Counted from the stretch's first letter, positions 20,692 through 31,449 are shown. The stretch: DNA of 64,000 bases from Edaphochlamys debaryana (GCA_016858145.1 JAEHOE010000051.1:620001-684000); one strand, 5' to 3'. A program made the numbers and translations. The notes: generated by a model not told the origin, from the sequence alone.

Positions 20692-22956
20692 TCAGGGGGG
20701 GGGGTCGGCGTCCATCTCATGCTGCAGGGGGGCGGGGCTGCCAGGGGCGGAGGGCGGGTCGGGGGGGGGGCCGGGTCGCGGGGGGGATGGGGGCGGGGTG
20801 CGAGGCTGCGCGGGCGGGGGCTGGCCAGCTGGGGGAGGCGGGAGGTTGGATAAGGCCTGCTTCAGAAGCGCTAACCGTTTGCTTAGTTTGTGGAGGGTTC
20901 GGTGTTCTTTTCTGGTTGGGAAGCGTTGGTTGCCCGGTGGCGGGGCTGATTCGCATTTTGAGATGAGGATCTTGCGTGCATCTTGCAGTATCCCAAGCAG
21001 GGTGGCGGCAGTTTGTTCGATGCTGACCGGTTCGATTGCCTCGTGCCTCCGCAGGGCCCCCAGCACGGCTTGCGCTTCTGCGCGAGTGGTGGCGTCTTCA
21101 AGTGCGGCCAGGCTTCCCTGCACGGCCTCTCGTGCGGCGGCGAGGGGGCGGCCAAGGGCGGCGATGGCGCTGGACAGCTCCGCCTCGATTGCGGTACGTG
21201 CTTGGTCCTTGGCGGCCTTGGAGATGGGCTTTCGCACGCAGTCGGCCTCGGGCCTTGGAGGCGAGGGGGCGGGGAGGACGGAGAGGCGGGCGAGGGGCAT
21301 GCGGGTCAGGAGGGGTCGGTGGTCAGGGCAGGTTTGCAGCTCGGGCCAGTCGGTTCCGGTAATGACGCTTTCGCTCACGCCCTCCTCGCCGCTCACAGGC
21401 CTGTTCAGCGCCTGGCTGGTGAAGCTGCTGGCGAGAGCGTCGTCGATGCGGCTCCGCACGGGCGGGTGCGCATGCAGCGGTGCAAAGGTGGGTGGCCGCC
21501 CTGCAGCGGTGCGAGGCGCGTCGCAGTGTGGGGGGGCCACGATGGGGGTCACAGGGCCTTGCGAGAGGAAGTGACGGTGGGCTTTGTCGTCCATGGATGT
21601 TTCTCCGTTGCGCTCGCATTGGTGGGCCACTCCATTCCAGTCCCCTGCGAGCAGTGTGTGTTCTCCCTTTGATGTTACGTGCTCCGCCACCTCTAGGCAG
21701 TACTCGCACACCCGCCTGCGTGTTGCCAGGTCGCCGGGGGGGCAGTACACGCCCACCAAGTTGATCACCGGGCTTCCGGGGGTGGCGATGCGGACGTGGC
21801 AGGCGTATCCCGCCAGGCGGGGGGTGGGGACCACGGTGGCGAACCGTCCCCCTCCGAGGCTGGGCCCAATTCCGACCCACACGCCGGCCTTACGCACTAT
21901 GTGCGGCCTGTCCTCCCCACGCGTGCGTGTGCGACCCCTCCCGCCTTGTGCCCTCTCCCTCGCCCCCTCAGGTTGGGGGACGTTGGACTGGAACGTTTGG
22001 AACCCCGCCTGGCTGGAGAGGGCTTTCTTGATGGCCTGGGTTTCCCTGTTGATGCCCGCCGTCCGGGTCTCGGTGAGCACCCAGAGGTCGGGCCTCAGCG
22101 CCATTAGCCCACGGGCGAGGAGCTCTTGTCTGCCGAGGAGGCCGCACACGTTGAGGGTGAGTAGTTTCAGTTGCGCTTGCCCGGTCGAGGGGGAGCGGGC
22201 CGCGGGGGCTGGGGTGGCTTGGGGCGCGGGGGCGTCTGGGGCCTGTGTGTTGCCCGTGCGGGGGTTGGGGGCACCGGCGCCTGCATGGGGCTCGTCTCCA
22301 CCGGTCGGGTTTGCGACTTCGTCTCGGGGTCGTTTGGTGGCGAAGAGGGCCGTGATCTGTTGTTGCGCGGGGCATGGGCCAGCGGGTTTCTTTGCCTTCC
22401 GGCCAGGTTGTTGTCTGGCTTGGGCTGCTTCGCGCTGCGCAATGGCAGCCCGCATCAGTCTGGTTGCGTCTTCAAAGCTGAGTCCTTCCGCGGGCTCCCC
22501 TCTTGCAGGTCCGGGAGCTGCCCCGTATGCGCCGTTTCCGGCGGCGTGCGCGGTGGGCGCTTCTGCGGCGCCTTGCGTCGGGGGAGCAGCGCCGGCGGCT
22601 GCGGGCGGGGGAGCGCCGGGCTCGGCGTGGTGCTCGGCTGCATCTTGGCCAGGCTGGGCTTCGGCCACCTCCTGGTGCCTTGCGGGGGCAGCGGGAGCGG
22701 GGGCCATGCCTCCCACAGCAGTTCTGCCTGGGCCGCCCGCGGCGGCGGTGGCGGGGGCCTCGGTGGCCCCCTCGGGGGCGGTGTCGGCGGCAGGCGTGTT
22801 GGGCTCAATTGCTGGTGTCGGGGGGCGTGGGTTGGGTTCCCCGGTGTTCTGGGCATCGGCGACGTCGCTCTGCAGCTTGCGCTCTAAGCAGTCCAGGAGG
22901 TTGAGCTGGCGAGGAGGCAAGTTACCGACGGTTTCGGGCCTTTTCCTCGCCGACAT
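20692..22956 (-). CDS. LINE ORF with apurinic-type endonuclease
   Basis: The first third is Ala/Pro/Gly-rich and disordered. The endonuclease follows from about residue 258: LKLLTLNVCGLLG (metal-binding Asn), DLWVLTET (Glu), INLVGVYCPP (Tyr), HTLLAGDWNG (Asp/Asn), VRSRIDDAL, and CPDHRPLL (terminal Asp-His). These are the APE-type motifs that nick target DNA for LINE integration. A helical, Pro-rich tail ends at TGA just after ten consecutive C. With eleven C the frame would run straight into the RT segment. The ATG at 22956 and the first dozen codons lie in the flanking 303-bp repeat, so the natural start may differ. Confidence 0.8.
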   Translation of the reverse strand: MSARKRPETVGNLPPRQLNLLDCLERKLQSDVADAQNTGEPNPRPPTPAIEPNTPAADTAPEGATEAPATAAAGGPGRTAVGGMAPAPAAPARHQEVAEAQPGQDAAEHHAEPGAPPPAAAGAAPPTQGAAEAPTAHAAGNGAYGAAPGPARGEPAEGLSFEDATRLMRAAIAQREAAQARQQPGRKAKKPAGPCPAQQQITALFATKRPRDEVANPTGGDEPHAGAGAPNPRTGNTQAPDAPAPQATPAPAARSPSTGQAQLKLLTLNVCGLLGRQELLARGLMALRPDLWVLTETRTAGINRETQAIKKALSSQAGFQTFQSNVPQPEGARERAQGGRGRTRTRGEDRPHIVRKAGVWVGIGPSLGGGRFATVVPTPRLAGYACHVRIATPGSPVINLVGVYCPPGDLATRRRVCEYCLEVAEHVTSKGEHTLLAGDWNGVAHQCERNGETSMDDKAHRHFLSQGPVTPIVAPPHCDAPRTAAGRPPTFAPLHAHPPVRSRIDDALASSFTSQALNRPVSGEEGVSESVITGTDWPELQTCPDHRPLLTRMPLARLSVLPAPSPPRPEADCVRKPISKAAKDQARTAIEAELSSAIAALGRPLAAAREAVQGSLAALEDATTRAEAQAVLGALRRHEAIEPVSIEQTAATLLGILQDARKILISKCESAPPPGNQRFPTRKEHRTLHKLSKRLALLKQALSNLPPPPAGQPPPAQPRTPPPSPPRPGPPPDPPSAPGSPAPLQHEMDADPPP

Positions 22957-23218
22957 GTCGACGCGCTCGGCAGGCCAAAGCCCGAATACAGCGGCGCGAC
23001 CTCGGCGAGTTGCTCCCTGCGCATCCCAGTATCATACATCTATGCGGTGGACCAGCGAGCGTGACCTTTGAAGCAGAACGCAGCAAGCGCGGCACCTGCA
23101 AGCTCGCGAGCGCGTGAGGCTGCTCGCGCGTTCCTCGCGGCTCCAGGCCTTACTGACCTGGCATGTCGCTAGCCTAAACTATGGTATATCACTATTACCG
23201 GCCTGAGTGCAGCGGGGA
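22916..23218 (+). repeat. 303-bp direct repeat, right copy, flanking the LINE
   Basis: Identical by eye to 13777-14079 and in the same orientation, so the LINE lies exactly between the two copies. Beyond 23218 the fold-back element resumes (GTGGTGTAGAGC). Confidence 0.85.
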
Positions 23219-23862
23219 GTGGTGTAGAGCAAGAGCGCCAAAGTGACTCCAGCGAGCGCGAGGTCACGCTCTCTCGATTTCCGCGGTGAAAAGCCCCGCT
23301 TCCACGGTGAAGACAGTCTTTAATTGTACGCATAACCATGTGCCGGCGCAAACGGGCAGTGCGGGCCTTCTCGGGCCAGCTCCAGAGGCACACGCTCGCG
23401 AGCATCCTCAGCACGCTCTCTCGCCTCTGACGGTGGAGGGCCCACCTTTCAAGGCTAGACTCCACTAAACGTGTATACATGATGCTTGACCGCGCCATAC
23501 TGGCAGTGCGGGCCTTCTCTGGCAGGCTCCAGGGGTACACGCTCGCGAGCATCCTCAGCGCGCTCTCTCGTTTTCGACGGTGGAGGGCCCCGTTCTCGCG
23601 GTCAGGCTCACCCGTAGGTGCATATATGAAATCTGACCGGGACACAATGACGGCGCGGGCCTTCTCGGGCCGGCTCCAGAGGCACACGCTCGCGAGCATT
23701 CTGGCCAAGCTCTCTCGCTTTCGACGGTGAAAAGGCCTAACCGCATGCGCAGATACAATGCAAGATCTATATAGGCTAACTGACCGGCGCAAAGTGTCAG
23801 AGCGGGCCTCTTCAGGTCAGTTGCAGAGGCACATCCTCGCGAGCACCCCCACCATGTCCGTC
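23219..23862. repeat. Left-arm tandem repeats of the fold-back element
   Basis: About four degenerate copies of the roughly 147-bp unit, each with GGGCCTTCTCGGGCC-like and ACACGCTCGCGAGCAT-like blocks. They are inverted relative to the larger array at 29560-30900. No gene seen. Confidence 0.7.
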
Positions 23863-26392
23863 AACTCAGCCGAGGACGCGCCCCGCCCTCTGCCCCACGC
23901 AGCTGCACCCACACACTTCAGACGCCTTGCTGCAGACTGTGGTAGCTGGGCGGCGGCGCTGAGGCCTCTTATCCACGCCAGTGTGTGGGGCACAGGCCAC
24001 GGGACCTGGAGAAGGAGCGCTCTTCCCTCTTGGCATTACAAGCGGCCCCACCACACAAACGCACACGGCAATGGCCAACGCACGCACGGGGCCACACACG
24101 TGCCCACGGATCTCCAACCTCCCACCACCGGTGTCTGTTGACGCCCCCATCAAGGACACAGCTACCCCCCACCCCCCCACCCCACCCCCGGCTGCTCATT
24201 GACAGCACCGAGGACGGCGCAACCCGCGCAGCCAGCAGCTCCCACACACAAGTCGCAGGCCGCCCGCCCACTCCTGACCCAGACAGACGGGTGAGGCCCT
24301 GCGTGGCAGAGTAGGGGCCAAGGGACACGGAGAGGCTCAGCACACAAGGGATGGAGGCAGGGTGGTGGGGCGGCCGCTGCACCCCCACGGGTTTGACGCC
24401 CCTCCCTCCATGCGCCCATAACCCGCCCTGGGTACCCACCAGCGAAGAGAACGCCACGCAGTCCCCAGCAGGCAGCCGCCTAGCTCCGACCCAGCCTCGC
24501 CCCAGCACCGCATCCAAGCCACAGGCCCCAGCGCGGCAAGGGAGAGGGTATGGGACACGCGGAGGATCAGCGATAGAGGGAGGCGGGGTGGGTCACGCGG
24601 GGCGGCGGCGTGGGGAAGGCACGGTGCCCAGCCCCAGAGCCTACCCCAACCCACTCGCACCTGGGCCGGGCCGCAAGGCAATCCAGCGCCCTAGCCCAAC
24701 CCCTTAACATCCCCCCAAGCTCGCCCGTCTCACCCACTCACGACCTGGGGCGCGGAGGCCAAGCTCTGTAACCCGGCGTCAACTGCAAGCCGCGGGCACG
24801 CCAGGCCTGTCGCCGAACCCCCATGCTCGCAAGTCGCTTCCCTCGCTCCTCCAGAGCCCAATCTGGGTCCCCGCCATGCCCCATGTGGGCAGTCGCCAAG
24901 CTCCGACCCAGCCTCATCCCAGTACGGCATCCAAGCCACCGGCCCCTGTGCGGCGAGGGGACACGGGAGAGTTAGCACCGCAGGGAGGTGGGGTGTGTGA
25001 CGCAGGGCCGCATGGGGTCCACCCCTGAAGTCAACCCCAAGCCGCACACCCCCAAGCCCGGCCGACCGACCCCTACATTCGCGCGACATCCCTACCAGTG
25101 CTCCTCCAGAGGAGAAAAGCATCTGCTCTAAGCCGCGCCCCGTGTAGCATCAGGCCGGTTGCTGCGCCCCCCTCCCCCCCCCTGCCCCCCCCCTTCTCGC
25201 CTCTCGCCTCAACTCCCGAGCCTCCCCAAGTACCCACCAGAGACCAAGCACGCCTGCACCGTAGCGGACTGACGCCAAGCACCAACGCAACGGTACCGCA
25301 CCCGACCCCCGCCCCACCCTGCAAGCCGAAGAGTAAGGGGGGGCGGGGGGCGTGAAGGGGGGCAGGGGGCAGCGGGGGGGGGCTTCAGGCCAAGCACCAA
25401 CGCATCGTCGCCCCAACACCACGAAGACCCCACTTGCCCGGACAGGAAGGGCAGGGGGAGCTAGTCAAGCTTGCAAGATACCTAGGCGGGAGATGCAATG
25501 CGTTGAGGTAGGGCGGGGAGAGGCGCGGGCATGCAATACCCACACCAGGAGCCCTGGCTCCCACCCCTGCATCAGGCCAGGCCACAAGGCTGTTCAACGC
25601 CCTAGCCCTACCTCCGCGCACCCCCCCAAGCTCTCCCGTCTCAACCACTCACGACATGCATGCCTGCGCCCTGGGGTGCAGAGGCCAAGCTCTGCACCTT
25701 CGCCCCCTGGCACTTTCGCCGGCGCCACGAGTCGCTCGAGCCGCAACTCAGCGGAAGGGTCGCACCGCCGAGCCGCCCGGCCACCTGAACGGCCCTCCAG
25801 ACATGCCTCATCGACTCTGTCTCGTGCTGGTGGCACGGTTGCTGCCTCTGAACGCTATTGGGTCTGCATGCGAGCGGCAGGGGCACCGCCATGTCCTGTT
25901 TGCCTGGTGCTCTGTAGTCTATGATGCTCAACGAGGTTGCAGCGTGTGAGAGGGGTTGCTTCTGGTCTCTGCGCCCGACGGCGTTGACGTCGTGATGTTG
26001 GGTGTTCTCAAGCGATATGGCCTATCAGCGCCTCATGAACAGCGACAAGCACATCAAGCCTGAAGAGTAAGTGCGGAGGCGCCCTGCCTGCCATTGTGCA
26101 GCGCGGCTTTCATCGTTGACTCGACAGCTGCCGACGCGCTGGCGTGCCAGGCCCAGCATTGACGATCAGAGTGCCATCCACATGCTTCACTAACGATAAA
26201 GCGCCACAGCGGCGCCGCGGGAGGGTCTGCGCGGTTGACGGAAGCACGCGTTCGCCCGAAGCCCTCTCGGGGCCCTCCCCTGCCCCCCAGGCGGCCAGGC
26301 CCCCCTTTTCTTGCCTTCCGACCAGCTCCGCACACGCTACCTCACCAGCGGGGCCCTGACGATCGTCCCTGCATACCTCAGAAGTCTGGTCA
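23862..26392 (+). repeat. Left inner arm of the giant palindrome
   Basis: It is inverted relative to 26877-29450. The inner portion (from about 23985) is nearly identical to its partner; the outer few hundred bases have diverged. It contains C-rich tracts and two related blocks (24430-24780 and 24830-25100). Short frames exist on both strands, but I could not assign any. Around 26018 a short frame (MAYQRLMNSDKHIKPEE) runs up to a donor-like GTAAGT. Confidence 0.75.
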
Positions 26393-26880
26393 GGAGGGAC
26401 ACTATTCCCCCTCGTCCGGGGTCCCTTGACTGCTTTGGGCGGGCGTTCCCCAACCCAAGCCCTCCCGCATCACGCAAACGTCCTCCCTGCATGCCCGGTC
26501 CGCCTCCCATCCTGACCAGACTTCTGAGGTATGCAGGGGCGATCGTCAGGGCCCTGCTGGTGCGGTAGCGTGTGCGGAGCTGGTCGAAAGCCCCTCGTCC
26601 GGGGTCCCTTGACTGGTTTGGGCGGGCGTTCCCCAACCCAAGCCCTCCCGCATCACGCAAACGTCCTCCCTGCATGCCCGGTCCGCCTCCCATCCTGACC
26701 AGACTTCTGAGGTATGCAGGGGCGATCGTCAGGGCCCCGCTGGGGCGGTAGCGTGTGCGGAGCTGGTCGAAAGCCCCTCGTCCGGGGTCCCTTGACTGGT
26801 TTGGGCGGGCGTTCCCCAACCCAAGCCCTCCCGCATCACGCAAACGTCCTCCCTGCATGCCCGGTCCGCCTCCCATCCTG
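26393..26880. repeat. Central 183-bp tandem array of the palindrome
   Basis: About three units starting at 26410, 26593 and 26776, each with CCTCGTCCGGGGTCCCTTGA and ending in a block that is itself the reverse complement of the adjoining arm. It forms the loop of the fold-back structure. No gene seen. Confidence 0.8.
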
Positions 26881-29450
26881 ACCAGACTTCTGAGGTATGC
26901 AGGGACGATCGTCAGGGCCCCGCTGGTGCGGTAGCGTGTGCGGAGCTGGTCGGAAGGCAAGAAAAGGGGGGCCTGGCCGCCTGGGGGGCAGGGGAGGGCC
27001 CCGAGAGGGCTTCGGGCGAACGCGTGCTTCCGTCAACCGCGCAGACCCTCCCGCGGCGCCGCTGTGGCGCTTTATCGTTAGTGAAGCATGTGGATGGCAC
27101 TCTGATCGTCAATGCTGGGCCTGGCACGCCAGCGCGTCGGCAGCTGTCGAGTCAACGATGAAAGCCGCGCTGCACAATGGCAGGCAGGGCGCCTCCGCAC
27201 TTACTCTTCAGGCTTGATGTGCTTGTCGCTGTTCATGAGGCGCTGATAGGCCATATCGCTTGAGAACACCCAACATCACGACGTCAACGCCGTCGGGCGC
27301 AGAGCTTTACCAGAAGCAACCCTCTCACACGCTGCAACCTCGTTGAGCATCATAGACTAAAGAGCACCAGGCAAACAGGACATGGCGGTGCCCCTGCCGC
27401 TGGCATGCAGACCAATTAGCGTTCAGAGGCAGCAACCGTGCCACCAGCACAAGACAAAGTCGATGAGGCATGCCTGGAGGGCCGTTCAGGTGGCCGGGCG
27501 GCTCGGCGGTGCGACCCTTCCGCTGAGTTGCGGCTCGAGCGACCCGTGGCGCCGGCGAAAGTGCCAGGGGGCGAAGGTGCAGAGCTTGGCCTCTGCACCC
27601 CAGGGCGCAGGCATGCATGTCGTGAGTGGTTGAGACGGGAGAGCTTGGGGGGGTGCGCGGGGGTAGGGCTAGGGCGTTGAACAGCCTTGTGGCCTGGCCT
27701 GATGCAGGGGTGGGAGCCAGGGCTCCTGGTGTTGGTATTGCATGCCCGCGCCTCTCCCCGCCCTACCTCAACGCATTGCATCTCCCGCCTAGGTATCTTG
27801 CAAGCTTGACTAGCTCCCCCTGCCCTTCCTGTCCGGGCAAGTGGGGTCTTCGTGATATTGGGGCGACGATGCGTTGGTGCTTGGCCCCACTGCCCCCTGC
27901 CCCCCTTCACGCCCCCCGCCCCCCCTTACTCTTCGGCTTGCAGGGTGGGGTGGGGGTCGGGTGCGGTACCGTTGCGTTGGTGCTTGGCGTCATTCCGCTA
28001 CGGTGCAGGCGTGCTTGGTCTCTGGTGGGTACTTGGGGAGGCTCGGGAGTTGGGAGTTGAGGGGAGAGGCGAGAAGGGGGGGGGGGCAGGGGAGGGGGAG
28101 GGGGGGGGGGGGGGGGGCGCAGCAACCGGCCTGATGCTACACGGGGCGCGGCTTAGAGCAGATGCTTTTATCCTCTGGAGGAGCACTGGTAGGGATGTCG
28201 CGCGAATGTAGGGGTCGGTCGGCCGGGCTTGGGGGTGTGCGGCTTGGGGTTGACTTCAGGGGTGGACCCCATGCGGCCCTGCGTCACACACCCCACCTCC
28301 CTGCGGTGCTAACTCTCCCGTGTCCCCTCGCCGCACAGGGGCCGGTGGCTTGGATGCCGTACTGGGATGAGGCTGGGTCGGAGCTTGGCGACTGCCCACA
28401 TGGGGCATGGCGGGGACCCAGATTGGGCTCTGGAGGAGCGAGGGAAGCGACTTGCGAGCATGGGGGTTCGGCGACAGGCCTGGCGTGCCCGCGGCTTGCA
28501 GTTGACGCCGGGTTACAGAGCTTGGCCTCCGCGCCCCAGGTCGTGAGTGGGTGAGACGGGCGAGCTTGGGGGGATGTTAAGGGGTTGGGCTAGGGCGCTG
28601 GATTGCCTTGCGGCCCGGCCCAGGTGCGAGTGGGTTGGGGTAGGCTCTGGGGCTGGGCACCGTGCCTTCCCCACGCCGCCGCCCCGCGTGACCCACCCCG
28701 CCTCCCTCTATCGCTGATCCTCCGCGTGTCCCATACCCTCTCCCTTGCCGCGCTGGGGCCTGTGGCTTGGATGCGGTGCTGGGGCGAGGCTGGGTCGGAG
28801 CTAGGCGGCTGCCTGCTGGGGACTGCGTGGCGTTCTCTTCGCTGGTGGGTACCCAGGGCGGGTTATGGGCGCATGGAGGGAGGGGCGTCAAACCCGTGGG
28901 GGTGCAGCGGCCGCCCCACCACCCTGCCTCCATCCCTTGTGTGCTGAGCCTCTCCGTGTCCCTTGGCCCCTACTCTGCCACGCAGGGCCTCACCCGTCTG
29001 TCTGGGTCAGGAGTGGGCGGGCGGCCTGCGACTTGTGTGTGGGAGCTGCTGGCTGCGCGGGTTGCGCCGTCCTCGGTGCTGTCAATGAGCAGCCGGGGGT
29101 GGGGTGGGGGGGTGGGGGGTAGCTGTGTCCTTGATGGGGGCGTCAACAGACACCGGTGGTGGGAGGTTGGAGATCCGTGGGCACGTGTGTGGCCCCGTGC
29201 GTGCGTTGGCCATTGCCGTGTGCGTTTGTGTGGTGGGGCCGCTTGTAATGCCAAGAGGGAAGAGCGCTCCTTCTCCAGGTCCCGTGGCCTGTGCCCCACG
29301 CACTCCCGCCCTCCCTCCAAAGAGAGGCGTGGATTCTAAAAGGCTCCAGCGCCCCGCCCAGCTACCACAGTCTGAAGCAAAGCGTCTAAAGTGTGTGGGT
29401 GCAGCCGCGTGGGGCAGAGGGCGTGGCGCGTCCTCCGGTGGGTTGACGGA
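26877..29450 (-). repeat. Right inner arm of the giant palindrome
   Basis: Reverse complement of 23862-26392. It contains a G-rich tract (28077-28119) with an uninterrupted run of about 18 G that is longer than in the left arm, plus scattered single-base differences. Confidence 0.75.
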
Positions 29451-29559
29451 CATGTGGGGGTGCTTGCGAAGATGTGCCTCTGCAGCTGGCCTGAGAAGGC
29501 CCGTTCTGCCACTTTGAGCCGTCCAGATGAACTATATGGATATCATATAAGGATATATC

Positions 29560-30900
29560 ATAACGGGGCGCTCCACCGTCGAAAGCGAGAGAGCTTGCCC
29601 AGAATGCTCGCGAGCGGGTACCTCTGGAGCCGGCCAGCGACGGCCTGCTCCGCCATTGTGGCCCGGTCAGGTATCATATATGCACCTACCCGTGAGCCCA
29701 ACTGCGAGAACGGGGCGCTCCACCGTCGAAAGTGAGAGAGCTTGCCCAGAATGCGCGCGAGCGTGTACCTCTGGAGCTGGCCAGAGACGGCCTGCTCCGC
29801 CATTGTGGCCCGGTCAGGTACCATATATGCACCTACCCGTGAGCCCAACTGCGAGAACGGGGCGCTCCACCGTCGGAAGTGAGAGAGCTTGCCCAGAATG
29901 CGCGCGAGCGTGTACCTCTGGAGCTGGCCAGAGACGGCCCGCTCCGCCATTATGACCCGGTCAGGTATCATATATGCACCTACCCGTGAGCCCAACTGCG
30001 AGAACGGGGCGCTCCACCGTCGAAAGTGAGAGAGCTTGCCCAGAATGCGCGCGAGCGTGTACCTCTGGAGCTGGCCAGAGACGGCCTGCTCCGCCATTGT
30101 GGCCCGGTCAGGTACCATATATGCACCTACCCGTGAGCCCAACTGCGAGAACGGGGCGCTCCACCGTCGGAAGTGAGAGAGCTTGCCCAGAATGCGCGCG
30201 AGCGTGTACCTCTGGAGCTGGCCAGAGACGGCCCGCTCCGCCATTATGACCCGGTCAGGTATCATATATGCACCTACCCGTGAGCCCAACTGCGAGAACG
30301 GGGCGCTCCACCGTCGAAAGCGAGAGAGCGTGCCCAGAATGCGCGCGAGCGTGTACCTCTGGAGCTGGCCAGAGACGGCCTGCTCCGCCATTGTGGCCCG
30401 GTCAGGTATCATATATGCACCTACCCGTGAGCCCAACTGCGAGAACGGGGCGCTCCACCGTCGAAAGCGAGAGAGCTTGCCCAGAATGCTCGCGAGCGTG
30501 TACCTCTGGAGCTGGCCAGAGACGGCCCGTTCCGCAAATATAGCCCTGTAAGCTGTCAGGGATAAGTCTTGCAATGACCCTGTTCACGCGAACAGGGCCC
30601 TCCACCGTCGAAAACGAGAGAGCTCGCTGAGGATGCTCGCGAGCGTGTACCTCTGGAACTGGCCCCAGAAGGCCCCCTCTGCCATTGTGTCCCGGTCAGG
30701 CATCCTGTACCGGCCTCTTGTGGAGTCTAGCCGCGAATGAGGGGCCCTCCACCGTCAGAAACGAGAGAGCGTGCTGAGGATGCTCGCGAGCGGGCACCTT
30801 GGGAGCTGGCTAAAGAAGGCCCGCTCTGCCAGTTTGTGCCGGTGCAGGGTTATGCGTACACGTAAAGACTATCCTCACCGTGGAAGCGGGGCACTTCACC
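29560..30900. repeat. 147-bp tandem array in the right arm
   Basis: Units recur at 29718, 29865, 30012, 30159, 30306, 30453, 30600 and about 30747, counting from CTCCACCGTCG. The spacing is exactly 147 bases. Central units are nearly identical; edge units are degenerate. Because 147 is divisible by three, stop-free frames persist over several units on both strands, but I regard these as a by-product and not as genes. Confidence 0.85.
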
Positions 30901-30944
30901 GCGGAAATCGCGAGAGCGTGACCTCACGCTCGCAGGCGTCACTG

Positions 30945-31449
30945 TGCCGCTCTTGCTCTACACAGCTCGCCGCTGCGGTGAGGCCGGCAGCAGTGATATT
31001 GTATGGCTTGAACTAGCGATGTGCCAGTTCAGTAAGGCCTGCGGGCGTGAGAAACGCGCGAGCAGCCTCGCGCGCTCGCGAGCTTGCAGGTTCCGCGCTG
31101 GCTGCGTTCTACTTGAACGGCCACGCTTCCCGGTCCAAAGCATAGATGTATGGCATATGTGTGCCTTGGGTGCAGCTCGCCGAGGTCGCGCCACGGTATT
31201 GGGGCTTTGGCCTGCCGAGCGCGTCGACATGTCGGCGACGAGAAGGCCCGAAACCGTCGGCAACTTGGCCCGCTCCCGGCATCCACCGATAGGGGTGGTT
31301 ATAAGGATAGCATCGAGCAACAAACCGGGGCTTTCTACCGGCGCAATTAGCGAGCGCGCTCTTGGGTGCCGAGCGCGCTCGCGACCGCTTCACCGGTACT
31401 TTCCGTACGCCCTGAGCGAGCTCGCTCGCTACCGGTGAAACGACGTACT
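30945..31449 (-). repeat. Right terminal inverted repeat of the fold-back element
   Basis: Mirror of 13597-14079. It holds the mirrored GAGCGCGTCGACATGTCGGC block and the outermost CCGGTGAAACGACGTACT. It is clearly more diverged from its partner than the inner arms are from each other. Confidence 0.8.

Larger units (their letters stand above)
14080..22915 (-). mobile_element. Dualen/RandI-like LINE with two endonuclease domains
   Basis: On the minus strand, in order: an AP-type endonuclease (22956-20692), reverse transcriptase (from about 20690 to 17627), RNase H (17768-14979), then zinc knuckle and restriction-like endonuclease (14978-14307). An APE plus an RLE in one element is the diagnostic layout of Dualen (RandI) LINEs known from Chlamydomonas. 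The 3' end has hairpins and an (ATT)n tail. The reading frame is broken three times: the ten-base homopolymer at 20695-20704, a frame change in the 17627-17768 overlap, and an in-frame TAA at 14981-14979. This copy is therefore probably dead but recent, since its 303-bp flanking repeats remain identical. Confidence 0.85.
13597..31449. mobile_element. Giant fold-back (long inverted repeat) element carrying a nested LINE
   Basis: The ends are inverted copies: AGTACGTCGTTTCACCGG at 13597 is mirrored at 31449, and similarity continues for roughly 480 bases inwards. Without the LINE the element would be about 8.7 kb. It consists almost wholly of two inverted arms (about 23862-26392 and 26877-29450) around a 183-bp tandem array, with 147-bp repeats outside the arms. 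I found no transposase, so it looks non-autonomous. It splits a lectin-like exon: VYGQPMTAALPV on the right side continues as NSENLTIYSGMDKQHNYD on the left. No target-site duplication is obvious. Confidence 0.75.

Noticed and set aside
28075..28120. G-run as a telomere or functional quadruplex
   Set aside because: It is a homopolymer expansion relative to the left arm; not a telomere repeat, and length may be unreliable.
29558..30574. 338-codon frame with 49-residue repeats
   Set aside because: It arises because the 147-bp satellite unit is divisible by three; the opposite strand is equally open and no protein feature is visible.
29560..30900. CRISPR-like array
   Set aside because: Units are contiguous 147-bp repeats without spacers, in a eukaryotic transposon arm.
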